Assembly: GCA_937911505.1 (NCBI GenBank)
Contig: CALEMF010000024.1
Span: forward strand, 1 to 49,822
DNA from: an uncultured Cytophagales bacterium
Lineage (GTDB): Bacteria > Bacteroidota > Bacteroidia > Cytophagales > Thermonemataceae
Length of the DNA stretch: 49,822 nucleotides
Reading direction: 5' to 3'
Translations under genes and position numbers: made by a program
Notes under the pieces: model-generated
Told to the model about the DNA's origin: nothing
The model's database searches: none
Seen by the model: the letters and a program-made list of their open reading frames with translations, nothing else
Shown: positions 9,315-17,090 of the stretch, piece by piece
Layout: each line of letters begins with the position of its first letter
How positions within the stretch are numbered: the first letter of the stretch is position 1

Positions 9315-10712
9315 TTAGTATAAAATCGCTTGCCCACGGCTTGCTTTCAGCTCGTTTTGATGGTAGGCAATTTCTCCATTGACGATTACCCAAGTAATGC
9401 CTGCTGAAAATTGGTTGGGGTTGGCTACCGTGGCTTTTCCTTGAATTTGCTTGGGATCAAAAATCACTAGATCGGCTATATAGCCTTGTTGAATATCGCC
9501 TCTTTGTGCCAGAGGCTTTCCAATCAACTGTGCAGGAAGTGTGATTACTTTTGCTAATAATTTTTCATTAGATAACCCTATTTGCAAGCCATGCTGTATA
9601 GCAGTAGCGAAACAACCTGCGCCTCTTGGGTGTGAATTGGCACGAGGAGTACGTTCTATACCACCATCAGAACCTATCATACAGAAATCTGTTTGTAGTG
9701 CCAGATCGATTGTTTTTTCAAAAGGCATGGTTCCCTCAGGCACCGCTACCAAAATACCCATTTGCTTGCGTAATTGGTAAAACCTCCCTTTTGTAAGCTT
9801 TTCTCCTGTACCTACCACGGTCAAGTCAGAATAGTCAAGTTGATAGCGTTGCTGCCACCCTTCAGCAAAGCGCCTAGAATGTAAATAGGTAGCCCAGTAA
9901 GTGTAAGGATATATACAGGTGGTAATAGATACGCCTTCTTCTCTTGCCGCTTGTATGAGCGTCAAGGCTTCTTCCATGTGAAAAGTTCCTCCTGTAGAGT
10001 GTAGATGATCGATGTGTAGTCGAACATCTGTATCTTTTGCAATTTGGATAGCTTCCTTTACACCTTCTAGCTCTTTTTCCTTAGAAGAATAGCGTAAATG
10101 TAAGAAAAGAGGACGATCATATTGCTTAGCTAGGTATGCATAGGCCACTACCTCTTGGTAAGGAGTAGGTTGGTACTCTAGGCTATGTGAAACCCCTAGC
10201 GCACCTGCTTCCAGCGCTTGCTCAATGGCTCTTTTTCGACTTCCAACAGTATTATACTGCATTCTAATCACCATTACCTTGGTAGAAACACCATAGTTTG
10301 TATAGTGAGGCTTGCTTTTAAAATAGTTATAAAAATAAGCAGGATTACCACTCCCTCCATGCATTTGTAATACGGTGGTAACGCCATCAGCCAGTTTATA
10401 CTTCTCAAAAATCCGATACGTCTTTTCAGGGTAAGAGGAGTTATCACCTAAAATATCTATAAACCCTGCACACACCCACTGTCCCTTTGCTTCTAAAGTA
10501 CGTTCAGCAGGTAGAGACACCTCAGAAAACTGTAAAGTATTGTCTTGGGTAATCCCAACAAAACCTTCTTGTAGCTTTCCTCCACTAAAAACCTTACCGT
10601 TTTGAATCCCTATTTTTAAACTACGCGATTTACCCACCGTAATGTGGGGCGCTATGCTGGCCACAACACTCCATTGTAGTATTTTCTTGAGGGCTTTTCG
10701 TCTTTGCATCAT
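9315..10712 (-). CDS. Amidohydrolase of the N-acyl-D-amino-acid deacylase type, atypical metal site
   Basis: I take the ATG at 10712 as the start (MMQRRKALKKILQW), which gives a twin-arginine-like or ordinary export signal; an upstream TTG at 10748 is less likely. The body (about 465 residues) has the metallo-hydrolase layout: KGQWVCAGFIDILGDNS near residue 80, LFLHLRYSS, LHIDHLHSTGG, and MIGSDGGIERTPRANSHPRG near residue 350, the last typical of D-aminoacylases. C-terminal IADLVIFDP is the usual small beta domain. The normal HxH pair after GFID is missing (GFIDILGDN), so either the metal site differs or the enzyme is not catalytic as in the classical family. A consensus promoter ends 5 bases before this ATG. 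Confidence 0.75.
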   Translation of the reverse strand: MMQRRKALKKILQWSVVASIAPHITVGKSRSLKIGIQNGKVFSGGKLQEGFVGITQDNTLQFSEVSLPAERTLEAKGQWVCAGFIDILGDNSSYPEKTYRIFEKYKLADGVTTVLQMHGGSGNPAYFYNYFKSKPHYTNYGVSTKVMVIRMQYNTVGSRKRAIEQALEAGALGVSHSLEYQPTPYQEVVAYAYLAKQYDRPLFLHLRYSSKEKELEGVKEAIQIAKDTDVRLHIDHLHSTGGTFHMEEALTLIQAAREEGVSITTCIYPYTYWATYLHSRRFAEGWQQRYQLDYSDLTVVGTGEKLTKGRFYQLRKQMGILVAVPEGTMPFEKTIDLALQTDFCMIGSDGGIERTPRANSHPRGAGCFATAIQHGLQIGLSNEKLLAKVITLPAQLIGKPLAQRGDIQQGYIADLVIFDPKQIQGKATVANPNQFSAGITWVIVNGEIAYHQNELKASRGQAILY

Positions 10713-10717
10713 CTTAT

Positions 10718-10749
10718 CAAAAGTATAAGTCAAATGCTTGTTTGCCAAA
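10718..10749 (-). promoter_or_regulatory. Bacteroidota-type promoter directly at the amidohydrolase start
   Basis: On the minus strand TTTG (10749-10746), 20 bases, then TACTTTTG (10725-10718) fit the consensus. Only five bases separate the -7 element from the ATG at 10712, so the transcript would be leaderless or nearly so. Confidence 0.45.
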
Positions 10750-10778
10750 TATTTTTTTGATATTATTGTAATAGTACA

Positions 10779-10797
10779 AAATGACCATTGGTCATTT
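10779..10797. promoter_or_regulatory. Perfect 19-base inverted repeat, probable TetR operator
   Basis: The sequence AAATGACCATTGGTCATTT is a perfect dyad (arms of 9) around one base. It lies 15 bases before the TetR ATG (10812) and about 30 bases upstream of the divergent amidohydrolase promoter. Its size and place fit the TetR family's own operator, so the regulator may control itself, the downstream dehydrogenases and possibly the divergent gene. Confidence 0.7.
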
Positions 10798-10811
10798 ATA
10801 TTTTGGAGACC

Positions 10812-11444
10812 ATGAATGCACCTTCCTTAACGAAGCAACAAAAGCGGTTTCGTATTGTCGCAGCAGCCGAAAAACTCTTTTCTCACGAAGGGGTAGAGAA
10901 AGTTACTATGAACCACATCGCCCAAGAAGCCAAGGTGGGAAAAGGAACGCTTTATCTGTACTTTAAAAGTAAGGAGGAGCTCTACAGCACTATTTTGGTA
11001 AAAGCCTTTGATCGGTTGGAGGCCTACTTCCAAGAAGTTTATCAAAAAACACTTTCTGGATACGAAAAAGTCATACAGTTGGCACACGCCTATCTTCAGT
11101 TTGCTTTGCAAGAGCCCCATTATTTTGATGCCATTTTGCACTATCAAAACAGTTCTTTCGATTTTGATCGATTGGCAGAAGCGCCTGAAAATGCCAAAGC
11201 TGTACAACGAGGGGCTGACTTAATGCAACAAATCATTCAAGTAATCAAGACTGGACAAGATGATACCTCTATCAACCCTGCTTTGCAGGTCGAAGAGGTG
11301 GCTTTTATCATTTGGGGACAGTTGACAGGTGTTTTACAGATTATTAAGAAAAAGATGGACTTGGTAAACTACCTACAACCTCTTAAGGTAGATCGTTTAC
11401 TCGAAACACAGCTTTTATTTATTCAAAAAACATTAAGAAACTAA
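10812..11444 (+). CDS. TetR/AcrR family transcriptional regulator
   Basis: The start is set at the ATG 10812 (MNAPSLTKQQKRF); an upstream TTG would begin inside the operator dyad. The 210-residue protein has a typical N-terminal helix-turn-helix: RIVAAAEKLFSHEGVEKVTMNHIAQEAKVGKGTLYLYFKS in pieces, residues about 12-55, with the YLYFKSKEELY recognition/stabilising helices. The rest is a helical ligand-binding domain ending QLLFIQKTLRN. It is followed by a short-chain dehydrogenase 13 bases downstream, which suggests that the operon deals with an alcohol, aldehyde or fatty compound. The operator-like dyad upstream implies autoregulation. Confidence 0.9.
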   Translation: MNAPSLTKQQKRFRIVAAAEKLFSHEGVEKVTMNHIAQEAKVGKGTLYLYFKSKEELYSTILVKAFDRLEAYFQEVYQKTLSGYEKVIQLAHAYLQFALQEPHYFDAILHYQNSSFDFDRLAEAPENAKAVQRGADLMQQIIQVIKTGQDDTSINPALQVEEVAFIIWGQLTGVLQIIKKKMDLVNYLQPLKVDRLLETQLLFIQKTLRN

Positions 11445-11457
11445 ATCGTAGCAAATC

Positions 11458-12324
11458 ATGACAAAGATTAAAAATAAAACAGTACTCATTACAGGTGGCG
11501 CCAATGGCATTGGGAAATTGCTAGGTGAAAGGTGCCTACAAGAAGGGGCGAAAGCACTCGTCATTTGGGATATTAATGAGCAAAATTTACAAAACACAAC
11601 TGCTGCCTTTGAAGCGAAAGGGCATCAGGTTCATCCTTATCTAGTGGATGTATCTGACCTCTCGGATATTAAAAAAGCAGCTACGCTTACGCTTTCGCAA
11701 GTAGGACGTGTAGATGTACTTTTTAACAATGCTGGTGTTGTGGTAGGAAAGTACTTCGACGAACATAGCCACGAAGAAATAGAGAAAACGATCCGTATCA
11801 ATGTATTGGGGGTCATGCACGTAGCACGTGCCTTTATACCAGAAATGATGCAACAAGGAAGCGGACATATCATTAATATTGCTTCTGCTTCTGGCTTTGT
11901 TGCCAACCCAAAAATGTCGGTATATGCTTCTTCTAAGTGGGCTGTACTTGGGTGGTCAGAGTCCTTGCGCTTAGAGATGGAGCGTGTTGCCCCAAAAGTG
12001 CGCGTCACAACAGTTTGCCCAAGCTACATTAAAACGGGCATGTTTGAGGGGGCTAGTGCGCCCATACTAACGCCACTCCTAGAACCTAAAGTGATTGTGA
12101 ATGACATTATGCGTGCTGTGAAGCAAAACCGTATTATGCTTAAAGCACCTTGGTCTGTCAATCTACTCCCCTTTTTGAAAGGAACCTTACCGATTCGCGT
12201 ATTTGATGTAGTAGTTGGTCAGGGGCTTAACATATATAGTTCCATGGCAAAATTTATAGGGCGTCCTCAAACAGAAGCTATTCCTGAGAAAACCTCTAAA
12301 GATTTAGAAATGGATCGCGAGTAG
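11458..12324 (+). CDS. Short-chain dehydrogenase/reductase (SDR)
   Basis: The 288-residue protein shows the classical SDR features: nucleotide-binding TGGANGIGK at residues 12-20, NNAG at 90-93, catalytic Ser143 in NIASASG, and Tyr156-x3-Lys160 in YASSK. It should reduce or oxidise a carbonyl/alcohol with NAD(P)H. The C-terminal extension (about 40 residues with a hydrophobic stretch near LLPFLKGTLPIRVFDVVVG) resembles SDR members that act on lipids or retinol-like substrates at membranes. It sits between the TetR gene and an aldehyde dehydrogenase, so an alcohol-to-aldehyde-to-acid route is plausible. Substrate is unknown. Confidence 0.88.
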   Translation: MTKIKNKTVLITGGANGIGKLLGERCLQEGAKALVIWDINEQNLQNTTAAFEAKGHQVHPYLVDVSDLSDIKKAATLTLSQVGRVDVLFNNAGVVVGKYFDEHSHEEIEKTIRINVLGVMHVARAFIPEMMQQGSGHIINIASASGFVANPKMSVYASSKWAVLGWSESLRLEMERVAPKVRVTTVCPSYIKTGMFEGASAPILTPLLEPKVIVNDIMRAVKQNRIMLKAPWSVNLLPFLKGTLPIRVFDVVVGQGLNIYSSMAKFIGRPQTEAIPEKTSKDLEMDRE

Positions 12325-12340
12325 CCCAGTATTTTGGGCT
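12323..12340 (+). terminator. Weak hairpin after the SDR gene
   Basis: AGCCCA (12323-12328) can pair with TGGGCT at 12335-12340, right after the stop codon. There is no good T run, so it may only weakly attenuate transcription into the aldehyde dehydrogenase frame. Confidence 0.3.
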
Positions 12341-12412
12341 TGTCTTAACTACATACCCTATTTGTAAGCTGAAAAATTCAAACAAGCAATCACTCATTAA
12401 AATATAACAATC

Positions 12413-13843
12413 ATGACTGTAGTCACAGAAAATAGACCTGCTAACGATATAGCTGCACAAGAGGTAGCCGCGATTGAGGCACTCTTTAGCAAACAAAAAA
12501 ATTATTTCTATACGGGTGTTACACTACCTGTAAAGTTTCGGATCGAAGCATAAAAAAAGCTCAGAAAAAGTAATACTGACCGTGAAGAAGCCCTTTATAC
12601 AGCACTAGAGAAAGATTTTCGAAAGTCTGCTTTTGAGACGTATGCGACTGAAATAGCCTTGGTATTGGAAGAAATTGATTTCATCAAAAAGTCAGTCAAG
12701 CAATGGGCGAAACCTGAGAAAGTACAAGGCTCATTACTCAACTTTCCTTCTTCGAACTACATACACCCTTCTCCTTTTGGTGTATCGCTCATTATTGGCG
12801 CTTGGAACTACCCTTTCCAATTAACACTTGCCCCGCTGGTAGGCGCTATCGCTGCAGGTAACTGCGCCATACTAAAGCCTTCGGAGATGACTCCTCATAC
12901 CTCTGCACTTATCAAGGAGATGATAGAAAGTACTTTTGATGATGCTTATATAGCAGTAGTAGAGGGAGGTATCCCTGTTAATCAGACACTTCTTAAGCAG
13001 CCCTTCGATAAGATATTCTTTACAGGAAGCCCTGCAGTGGGTAAAATTGTTATGAAGGCAGCCGCAGAAAACCTCACTTCTGTTACCTTGGAATTAGGTG
13101 GCAAAAGCCCTTGTATTGTTGAGAAAACAGCCGACTTAGAGGTGGCAGCGCGGCGTATTGTATGGGGAAGAGTTGTAAATGGTGGACGAACCTGTGAAGG
13201 CCCTGACTACCTAGTGGTTCATGAAGAGGTAAAAAAGGCTTTTGTAGACAAGCTCAAAAAATACATTACAGAGCAGTATGGTAGTAACCCTTTAGAAAGC
13301 CCTGACTACCCACGTATTATCAACCGTAAGCATTTTGATCGACTGACTGCTTACCTATCTAACGGGCAAGTAGTAGCGGGTGGTGAAACCATTGCTGAAG
13401 AAAATTATATAGCTCCTACACTACTCGACGAGGTGGCTTGGGAAGACGACGTGATGCAAGAAGAGATTTTTGGCCCCATTCTACCTATTCTTACTTACAG
13501 CAATGAGGACTTGCTAATCGCAAAAATTCGAAAACTTCCGAAGCCCCTGGCTTTTTATATGTTTTCAACTAATCGTAGTACGCAGAAAAAATTCCTTAAA
13601 ACGCTCGATTTTGGAGGAGCCTCTGTAAATGATACCATCTCGCATTTAATCAACCCACATCTTCCTTTTGGAGGCGTTGGTAATAGCGGTGCAGGCGCTT
13701 ACCACGGTAAGGCAAGCTTCGATGTGTTTACCCACTTTAAGAGCGTAATGAAACGAGCTAACTGGCTCGATGTACCACTGCGATACGCACCTTACAAGGG
13801 AAAGCTACAGCTTATTAAGCAGGCATTTAAATGGATGGCATAG
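12413..13843 (+). pseudogene. Aldehyde dehydrogenase interrupted by an in-frame TAA at codon 47
   Basis: The frame runs 476 codons from ATG 12413, the usual length for class-3-like (fatty) aldehyde dehydrogenases, but codon 47 is TAA (12551-12553) in the phrase KFRIEA-stop-KKLRKS, where relatives have a Leu or similar residue. No base is inserted or deleted. Downstream, everything needed is present: GAWNYPF (substrate Asn), VTLELGGKSPC with Glu227, and GGRTCEGPDYL with nucleophile Cys261. The C-terminal PFGGVGNSGAGAYHG is also intact. After the stop there is no early ATG; a TTG at 12659 could start a 394-residue form lacking 82 residues, including part of the first helix region. Its place after TetR and SDR suggests oxidation of the SDR product. 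It may be a recent pseudogene, a readthrough gene or a sequence error. Confidence 0.8.
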
Positions 13844-13867
13844 AGCGCTGATTCAAAGAGGAGAAAG

Positions 13868-13904
13868 AAACCCCTATCTACCTTCTGATAAATAGGGGTT
13901 TTAT
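13868..13904 (+). terminator. Rho-independent terminator after aldehyde dehydrogenase
   Basis: AAACCCCTAT pairs with ATAGGGGTTT around a loop of about 12 bases, followed by TTATC. It closes the TetR-SDR-aldehyde dehydrogenase unit. Confidence 0.8.
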
Positions 13905-13916
13905 CTACTGATAAGT

Positions 13917-13931
13917 AAATAAGTACAATCA
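13917..13931 (+). repeat. 15-base direct repeat, left copy
   Basis: AAATAAGTACAATCA occurs here and again at 15990-16004. The two copies bracket the fasciclin gene and its decayed duplicate. Confidence 0.6.
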
Positions 13932-14120
13932 ACTCACTGTGACCTATGGCTTTTATTACTCCTTCTACAGTTTACGTGCTATTCACTCCGATTTGAAGCC
14001 CATTCGCACACCTTTTAGTACCCGTTTACTCTATTCTGTTAATCTTATCCTCCGCTACCCCGTTTATACCAACAGATACTTTAATCTCAAACTTTTTTTA
14101 TTAATCCAAAAAAAATTTCT

Positions 14121-15221
14121 ATGAGACAATTCCGATTTGAAACTAAAAAATTTTTTACAATGGCGTTCTTCGCACTCAGCCTTTTCGCATTTGTGGGCTG
14201 TGATGACGACGACGACGATGACAATGTAGTCTTACCTGATACCAATGGTACTATCGTGGAGGTAGCCTCACAAAGTGGCAACTTCAGTTTGCTAGTGGCA
14301 GCGATTACAAAGGTAAGTACTGAGACTGACACTGATGTGGCTGCTCTACTAAGTGGTGATACTGAGTATACTGTATTTGCGCCTACCAATGCTGCTTTCA
14401 ACGCGGCTGGATTTCCCAATGAAGCTGCGATCGAAGCTGCGGATGCAGATGTCCTTTTAGGTATTTTAACTTATCATGTAATTACTGGAGAAGTATTAGC
14501 ACCTAATGTACCTGCGGGTCCTAATGCGATGCAAAATACATTGGCTGATGAAAATATTTTCTTGACCAATAGAGATGGTGATGTATTTGTAAACGGAAAT
14601 GAAGTGAGTACTGCCAACATACAGGCTGACAATGGCGTAATCCACGAAATTGGTGTGGTATTGATTCCATCTGGTGGTAGCAACATTGCTGAAATAGTTA
14701 CTGCTGAACCAGATTTTAGCGAATTATTGAGAGTAATTCAGTATGTAGATGATAATACTGATAGTGATCTCGCTGGTGCGCTTTCTGATGCCGAGTCTAC
14801 TTTTACTGTATTTGCGCCTACCGATGCGGCCTTCATCACTGCACTTGATGGTGCTGATGGTAGTGACACTAATAATGCCATAGAGGAAGCAGAGCTAGAT
14901 GCACTTGGTGCAGAGGCGCTATTAGCTATTCTTCAGTTACATGTAGTTTCAGGACAAGTTTTCTCTTCTGATCTTCCTGCTCCAGGTTCTACTATAGATA
15001 CGATTAATGAAAATGAAGATATTACTTATTCAAATAACGATACTGGTACTAGCCCTACGCTACTAGGTGGTGGTAACCTGTTTGATGATCCTGAAGATGA
15101 TCCTGATATGGGTCCTCAGCCTGCACCTGTAAATATTACTGGTACTAACCGAGTAGCCTCAAACGGAGTAATTCATACCATTGATGGTGTATTACTTACT
15201 GCTCCTGAGCCTACAGAATAA
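14121..15221 (+). CDS. Lipoprotein with two fasciclin (FAS1) domains
   Basis: The 366-residue protein has a lipoprotein signal with lipobox FAFVGC (Cys about residue 27) followed by a run of Asp residues, a typical surface-export or spacer signal in Bacteroidota. FAS1 domain 1 covers about residues 40-190: SLLVAAITKVS, EYTVFAPTNAAFNAA, LLGILTYHVITGEVL, GVIHEIGVVLIPSG. Domain 2 covers about 190-362: ELLRVIQYVDD, TFTVFAPTDAAFITA, LLAILQLHVVSGQVF, GVIHTIDGVLL. FAS1 domains mediate adhesion or polymer contact outside the cell. It has a clear terminator, and a shortened copy of the whole unit follows 390 bases downstream. Confidence 0.92.
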   Translation: MRQFRFETKKFFTMAFFALSLFAFVGCDDDDDDDNVVLPDTNGTIVEVASQSGNFSLLVAAITKVSTETDTDVAALLSGDTEYTVFAPTNAAFNAAGFPNEAAIEAADADVLLGILTYHVITGEVLAPNVPAGPNAMQNTLADENIFLTNRDGDVFVNGNEVSTANIQADNGVIHEIGVVLIPSGGSNIAEIVTAEPDFSELLRVIQYVDDNTDSDLAGALSDAESTFTVFAPTDAAFITALDGADGSDTNNAIEEAELDALGAEALLAILQLHVVSGQVFSSDLPAPGSTIDTINENEDITYSNNDTGTSPTLLGGGNLFDDPEDDPDMGPQPAPVNITGTNRVASNGVIHTIDGVLLTAPEPTE

Positions 15222-15610
15222 ATAATTTAAAGATCTATTTTGTTAAATAGTTTTTCATAATAATTTGGTAGAGTAAAATCACCCTGAGTTTTCAGGGTGA
15301 TTTTCTGCTTTAAGCACACTTGGTACTCAACGAAATAACTTTCTCTACGAGACTGGCCATAGTTTTAACAAAAGTGATATGGCTCCTATTTGTACTTATT
15401 TGAATAATAGATTTTTATGAAGGAAATTACATTCAATATAAATTATCCTTACCGTTAAATCTACTGCTCTTATTTCTGAGCTATTCACTCCAATTTGAAG
15501 CCCATTCGTATACCTTTTCTCACCCATCTACTCTATTCTATTAATCTAATCCCTGCCCATCACTGTTTATATTATCAGATATTTATATCTAATTCTATTT
15601 AAAAATTCCT
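15222..15610. repeat. Gap of 389 bases between fasciclin gene and its copy; right part repeats the upstream flank
   Basis: 15232-15277 is a 46-base segment identical to 15915-15960. From about 15479 to 15610 the sequence repeats the fasciclin upstream region 13979-14120, for example GCTATTCACTCC and TTTGAAGCCCATTCG, with many substitutions. The stretch 15305-15478 holds no gene that I can see. Confidence 0.75.
15275..15304 (+). terminator. Terminator of the fasciclin gene
   Basis: AAAATCACCCTGA (15275-15287) and TCAGGGTGATTTT (15292-15304) form a perfect 13-base-pair stem with loop GTTT. Confidence 0.9.
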
Positions 15611-15904
15611 ATGAAACGACTCCAATTTAAAATTAAAGAATTTTTCACAACAGTGCTTTTTGCGCCTGACCTCCTAGCTTTTACGGGCTGTGACGGCGAT
15701 GTGGTTTCAGGGCTTGTATTCTCTTCTAATCTTTCTGCTGGTGTAGTAGGTACTATTGGTAGAGAGTACATTACTGTTTCATCTGATTTTACCATATCGG
15801 ATAGTGGCAACGATGACCCAAGAAGTATCACAGCCACTAATGGAGGAGTTCATCTAAAGAATGATGTGTTGCTCCCTGAGTCTGAGCTCATGTCAGTTAA
15901 CTAA
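15611..15904 (+). pseudogene. Decayed, internally deleted copy of the fasciclin lipoprotein
   Basis: The 97-residue frame starts MKRLQFKIKEFFTTVLF, clearly parallel to MRQFRFETKKFFTMAFF of the neighbour, and keeps a lipobox-like LLAFTGC. It then jumps to VVSGLVFSSNLSAG, which matches VVSGQVFSSDLPAP near residue 285 of the parent, and ends with NGGVHLKNDVLL, matching NGVIHTIDGVLL. So about 250 residues, including all of the first FAS1 domain, are missing, and no complete domain remains. Both flanks are also copied. It could still make a short lipoprotein, but it is best read as the remnant of a tandem duplication. Confidence 0.85.
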
Positions 15905-15957
15905 GCGACTTAAGGATCTATTTTGTTAAATAGTTTTTCATAATAATTTGGTAGAGT

Positions 15958-15987
15958 AAAGTCACCCTGGGTTTTCAGGGTGATTTT
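15958..15987 (+). terminator. Duplicated terminator after the fasciclin remnant
   Basis: TCACCCTG (15962-15969) pairs with CAGGGTGA (15976-15983), followed by TTTT. It is the diverged copy of the terminator at 15275-15304. Confidence 0.8.
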
Positions 15988-15989
15988 CT

Positions 15990-16004
15990 AAATAAGTACA
16001 ATCA
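15990..16004 (+). repeat. 15-base direct repeat, right copy
   Basis: AAATAAGTACAATCA, identical to 13917-13931. Both copies lie after a terminator, at the outer edges of the duplicated fasciclin block. Confidence 0.6.
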
Positions 16005-16016
16005 GCTTTTGTCTAA

Positions 16017-16024
16017 TAAATTTG
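16017..16024 (+). promoter_or_regulatory. Probable -7 promoter element (TAAATTTG)
   Basis: This matches TAnnTTTG 28 bases before the histidine kinase ATG. No good -33 element is visible at the expected distance. Confidence 0.35.
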
Positions 16025-16052
16025 TTTTACCAACCAAGCAACTTTTGTCATT

Positions 16053-17090
16053 ATGTTTAAACATCGTTGGAGATATGTGTTTATGTTGTTGTTAGGTGGG
16101 TACTCCTACCTCAATACAGTCCTTACACAAGTCTATGTACACTATCCTATCAATGCGCCTTGGTACAGTATTCTCTTAGTATTCATCGCCACAACGGTGT
16201 TTGTTTGGGAGGGAAATAGATTGTTAGAAAAGTTTCTATTCCGTCAGACAACTAACTTCAAAAATATTCATCCCTTATTACTCTTTTTTCTCCTTAGTTT
16301 TCCGGTCGCTTTTTTGAGTGCTTTTATTCCTACATGGTTGGTGGGTAAAGTACTTCTACGACAGGAGTGGGCTACCCTAGCCCTACCCTTTCAACTTATT
16401 ATCGCATTTGGGTTTCGTGCTAACTTATTTTTGCACTGTATCAATTCTATTCTCTATTATTGGCGACGTTTTCAGCAGCAACAAGCCGAAACGGAAGAGT
16501 TACGGAAGATTTCTTTTCAAGCACAGATGCAATCACTGAGGAACCAAATCAATCCACATTTTCTTTTCAACAGCCTTAATGTTCTTTCTACGCTTATACT
16601 TACCTCTCCGCAGATCGCCAATGAATTTGTAGAAGAATTCTCTAAAGTATATCGCTACGTACTCAGAAATTATGAAAAAGAGCTTGTAGAAGTAAGACAG
16701 GAACTGCATTTTATTCAATCCTACGCTTACTTACTCAAAAAACGTTTTGGTAACAGCATCCACATCGATATTCAGGTAGCTACGCAGTATTACCCTTACT
16801 ATATTGTACCAGTGGCTTTACAGATGTTGATAGAAAATGCCATCAAGCATAATGTTATCTCTCATAAAAAGCCCCTGCATATTCGTATTTATACGAACGA
16901 GAATCAAACACTTACTGTACAGAATACACTACAAAAGAAAAATGTTATGGAAGAGGACTCAACGCAGCTAGGCTTGAATAATATCAATCAAAGGTATACC
17001 TTTATCAATCAACACGCGATAGATATCAAACAGGATGAGTCTACTTTTACTGTTAAGATACCGCTTATTAAAATAGAAAACGCTCTGTGA
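16053..17090 (+). CDS. LytS-type sensor histidine kinase (His_kinase family)
   Basis: The 345-residue protein begins with about four membrane segments (residues 8-140), then a short coiled-coil linker (FQQQQAETEELRKISFQAQMQSLRNQ). The conserved phospho-acceptor His169 lies in NPHFLFNSL, and the ATP-binding part has MLIENAIKHN and LGLNNINQRY. This is the reduced kinase type that pairs with LytTR response regulators in Bacteroidota. There is no recognisable extracellular sensor domain, so the signal is probably read in the membrane. The stop overlaps the next gene's start, so kinase and regulator are made together. Confidence 0.92.
   Translation: MFKHRWRYVFMLLLGGYSYLNTVLTQVYVHYPINAPWYSILLVFIATTVFVWEGNRLLEKFLFRQTTNFKNIHPLLLFFLLSFPVAFLSAFIPTWLVGKVLLRQEWATLALPFQLIIAFGFRANLFLHCINSILYYWRRFQQQQAETEELRKISFQAQMQSLRNQINPHFLFNSLNVLSTLILTSPQIANEFVEEFSKVYRYVLRNYEKELVEVRQELHFIQSYAYLLKKRFGNSIHIDIQVATQYYPYYIVPVALQMLIENAIKHNVISHKKPLHIRIYTNENQTLTVQNTLQKKNVMEEDSTQLGLNNINQRYTFINQHAIDIKQDESTFTVKIPLIKIENAL

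Noticed and set aside
13939..14124. 61-codon ORF upstream of the fasciclin gene
   Set aside because: It lies in the fasciclin upstream flank; the matching region at 15479 does not keep the frame, so it is not conserved between the two copies.
13917..16004. Direct repeats as evidence of a transposon
   Set aside because: No transposase, no terminal inverted repeats; tandem gene duplication explains the region better.
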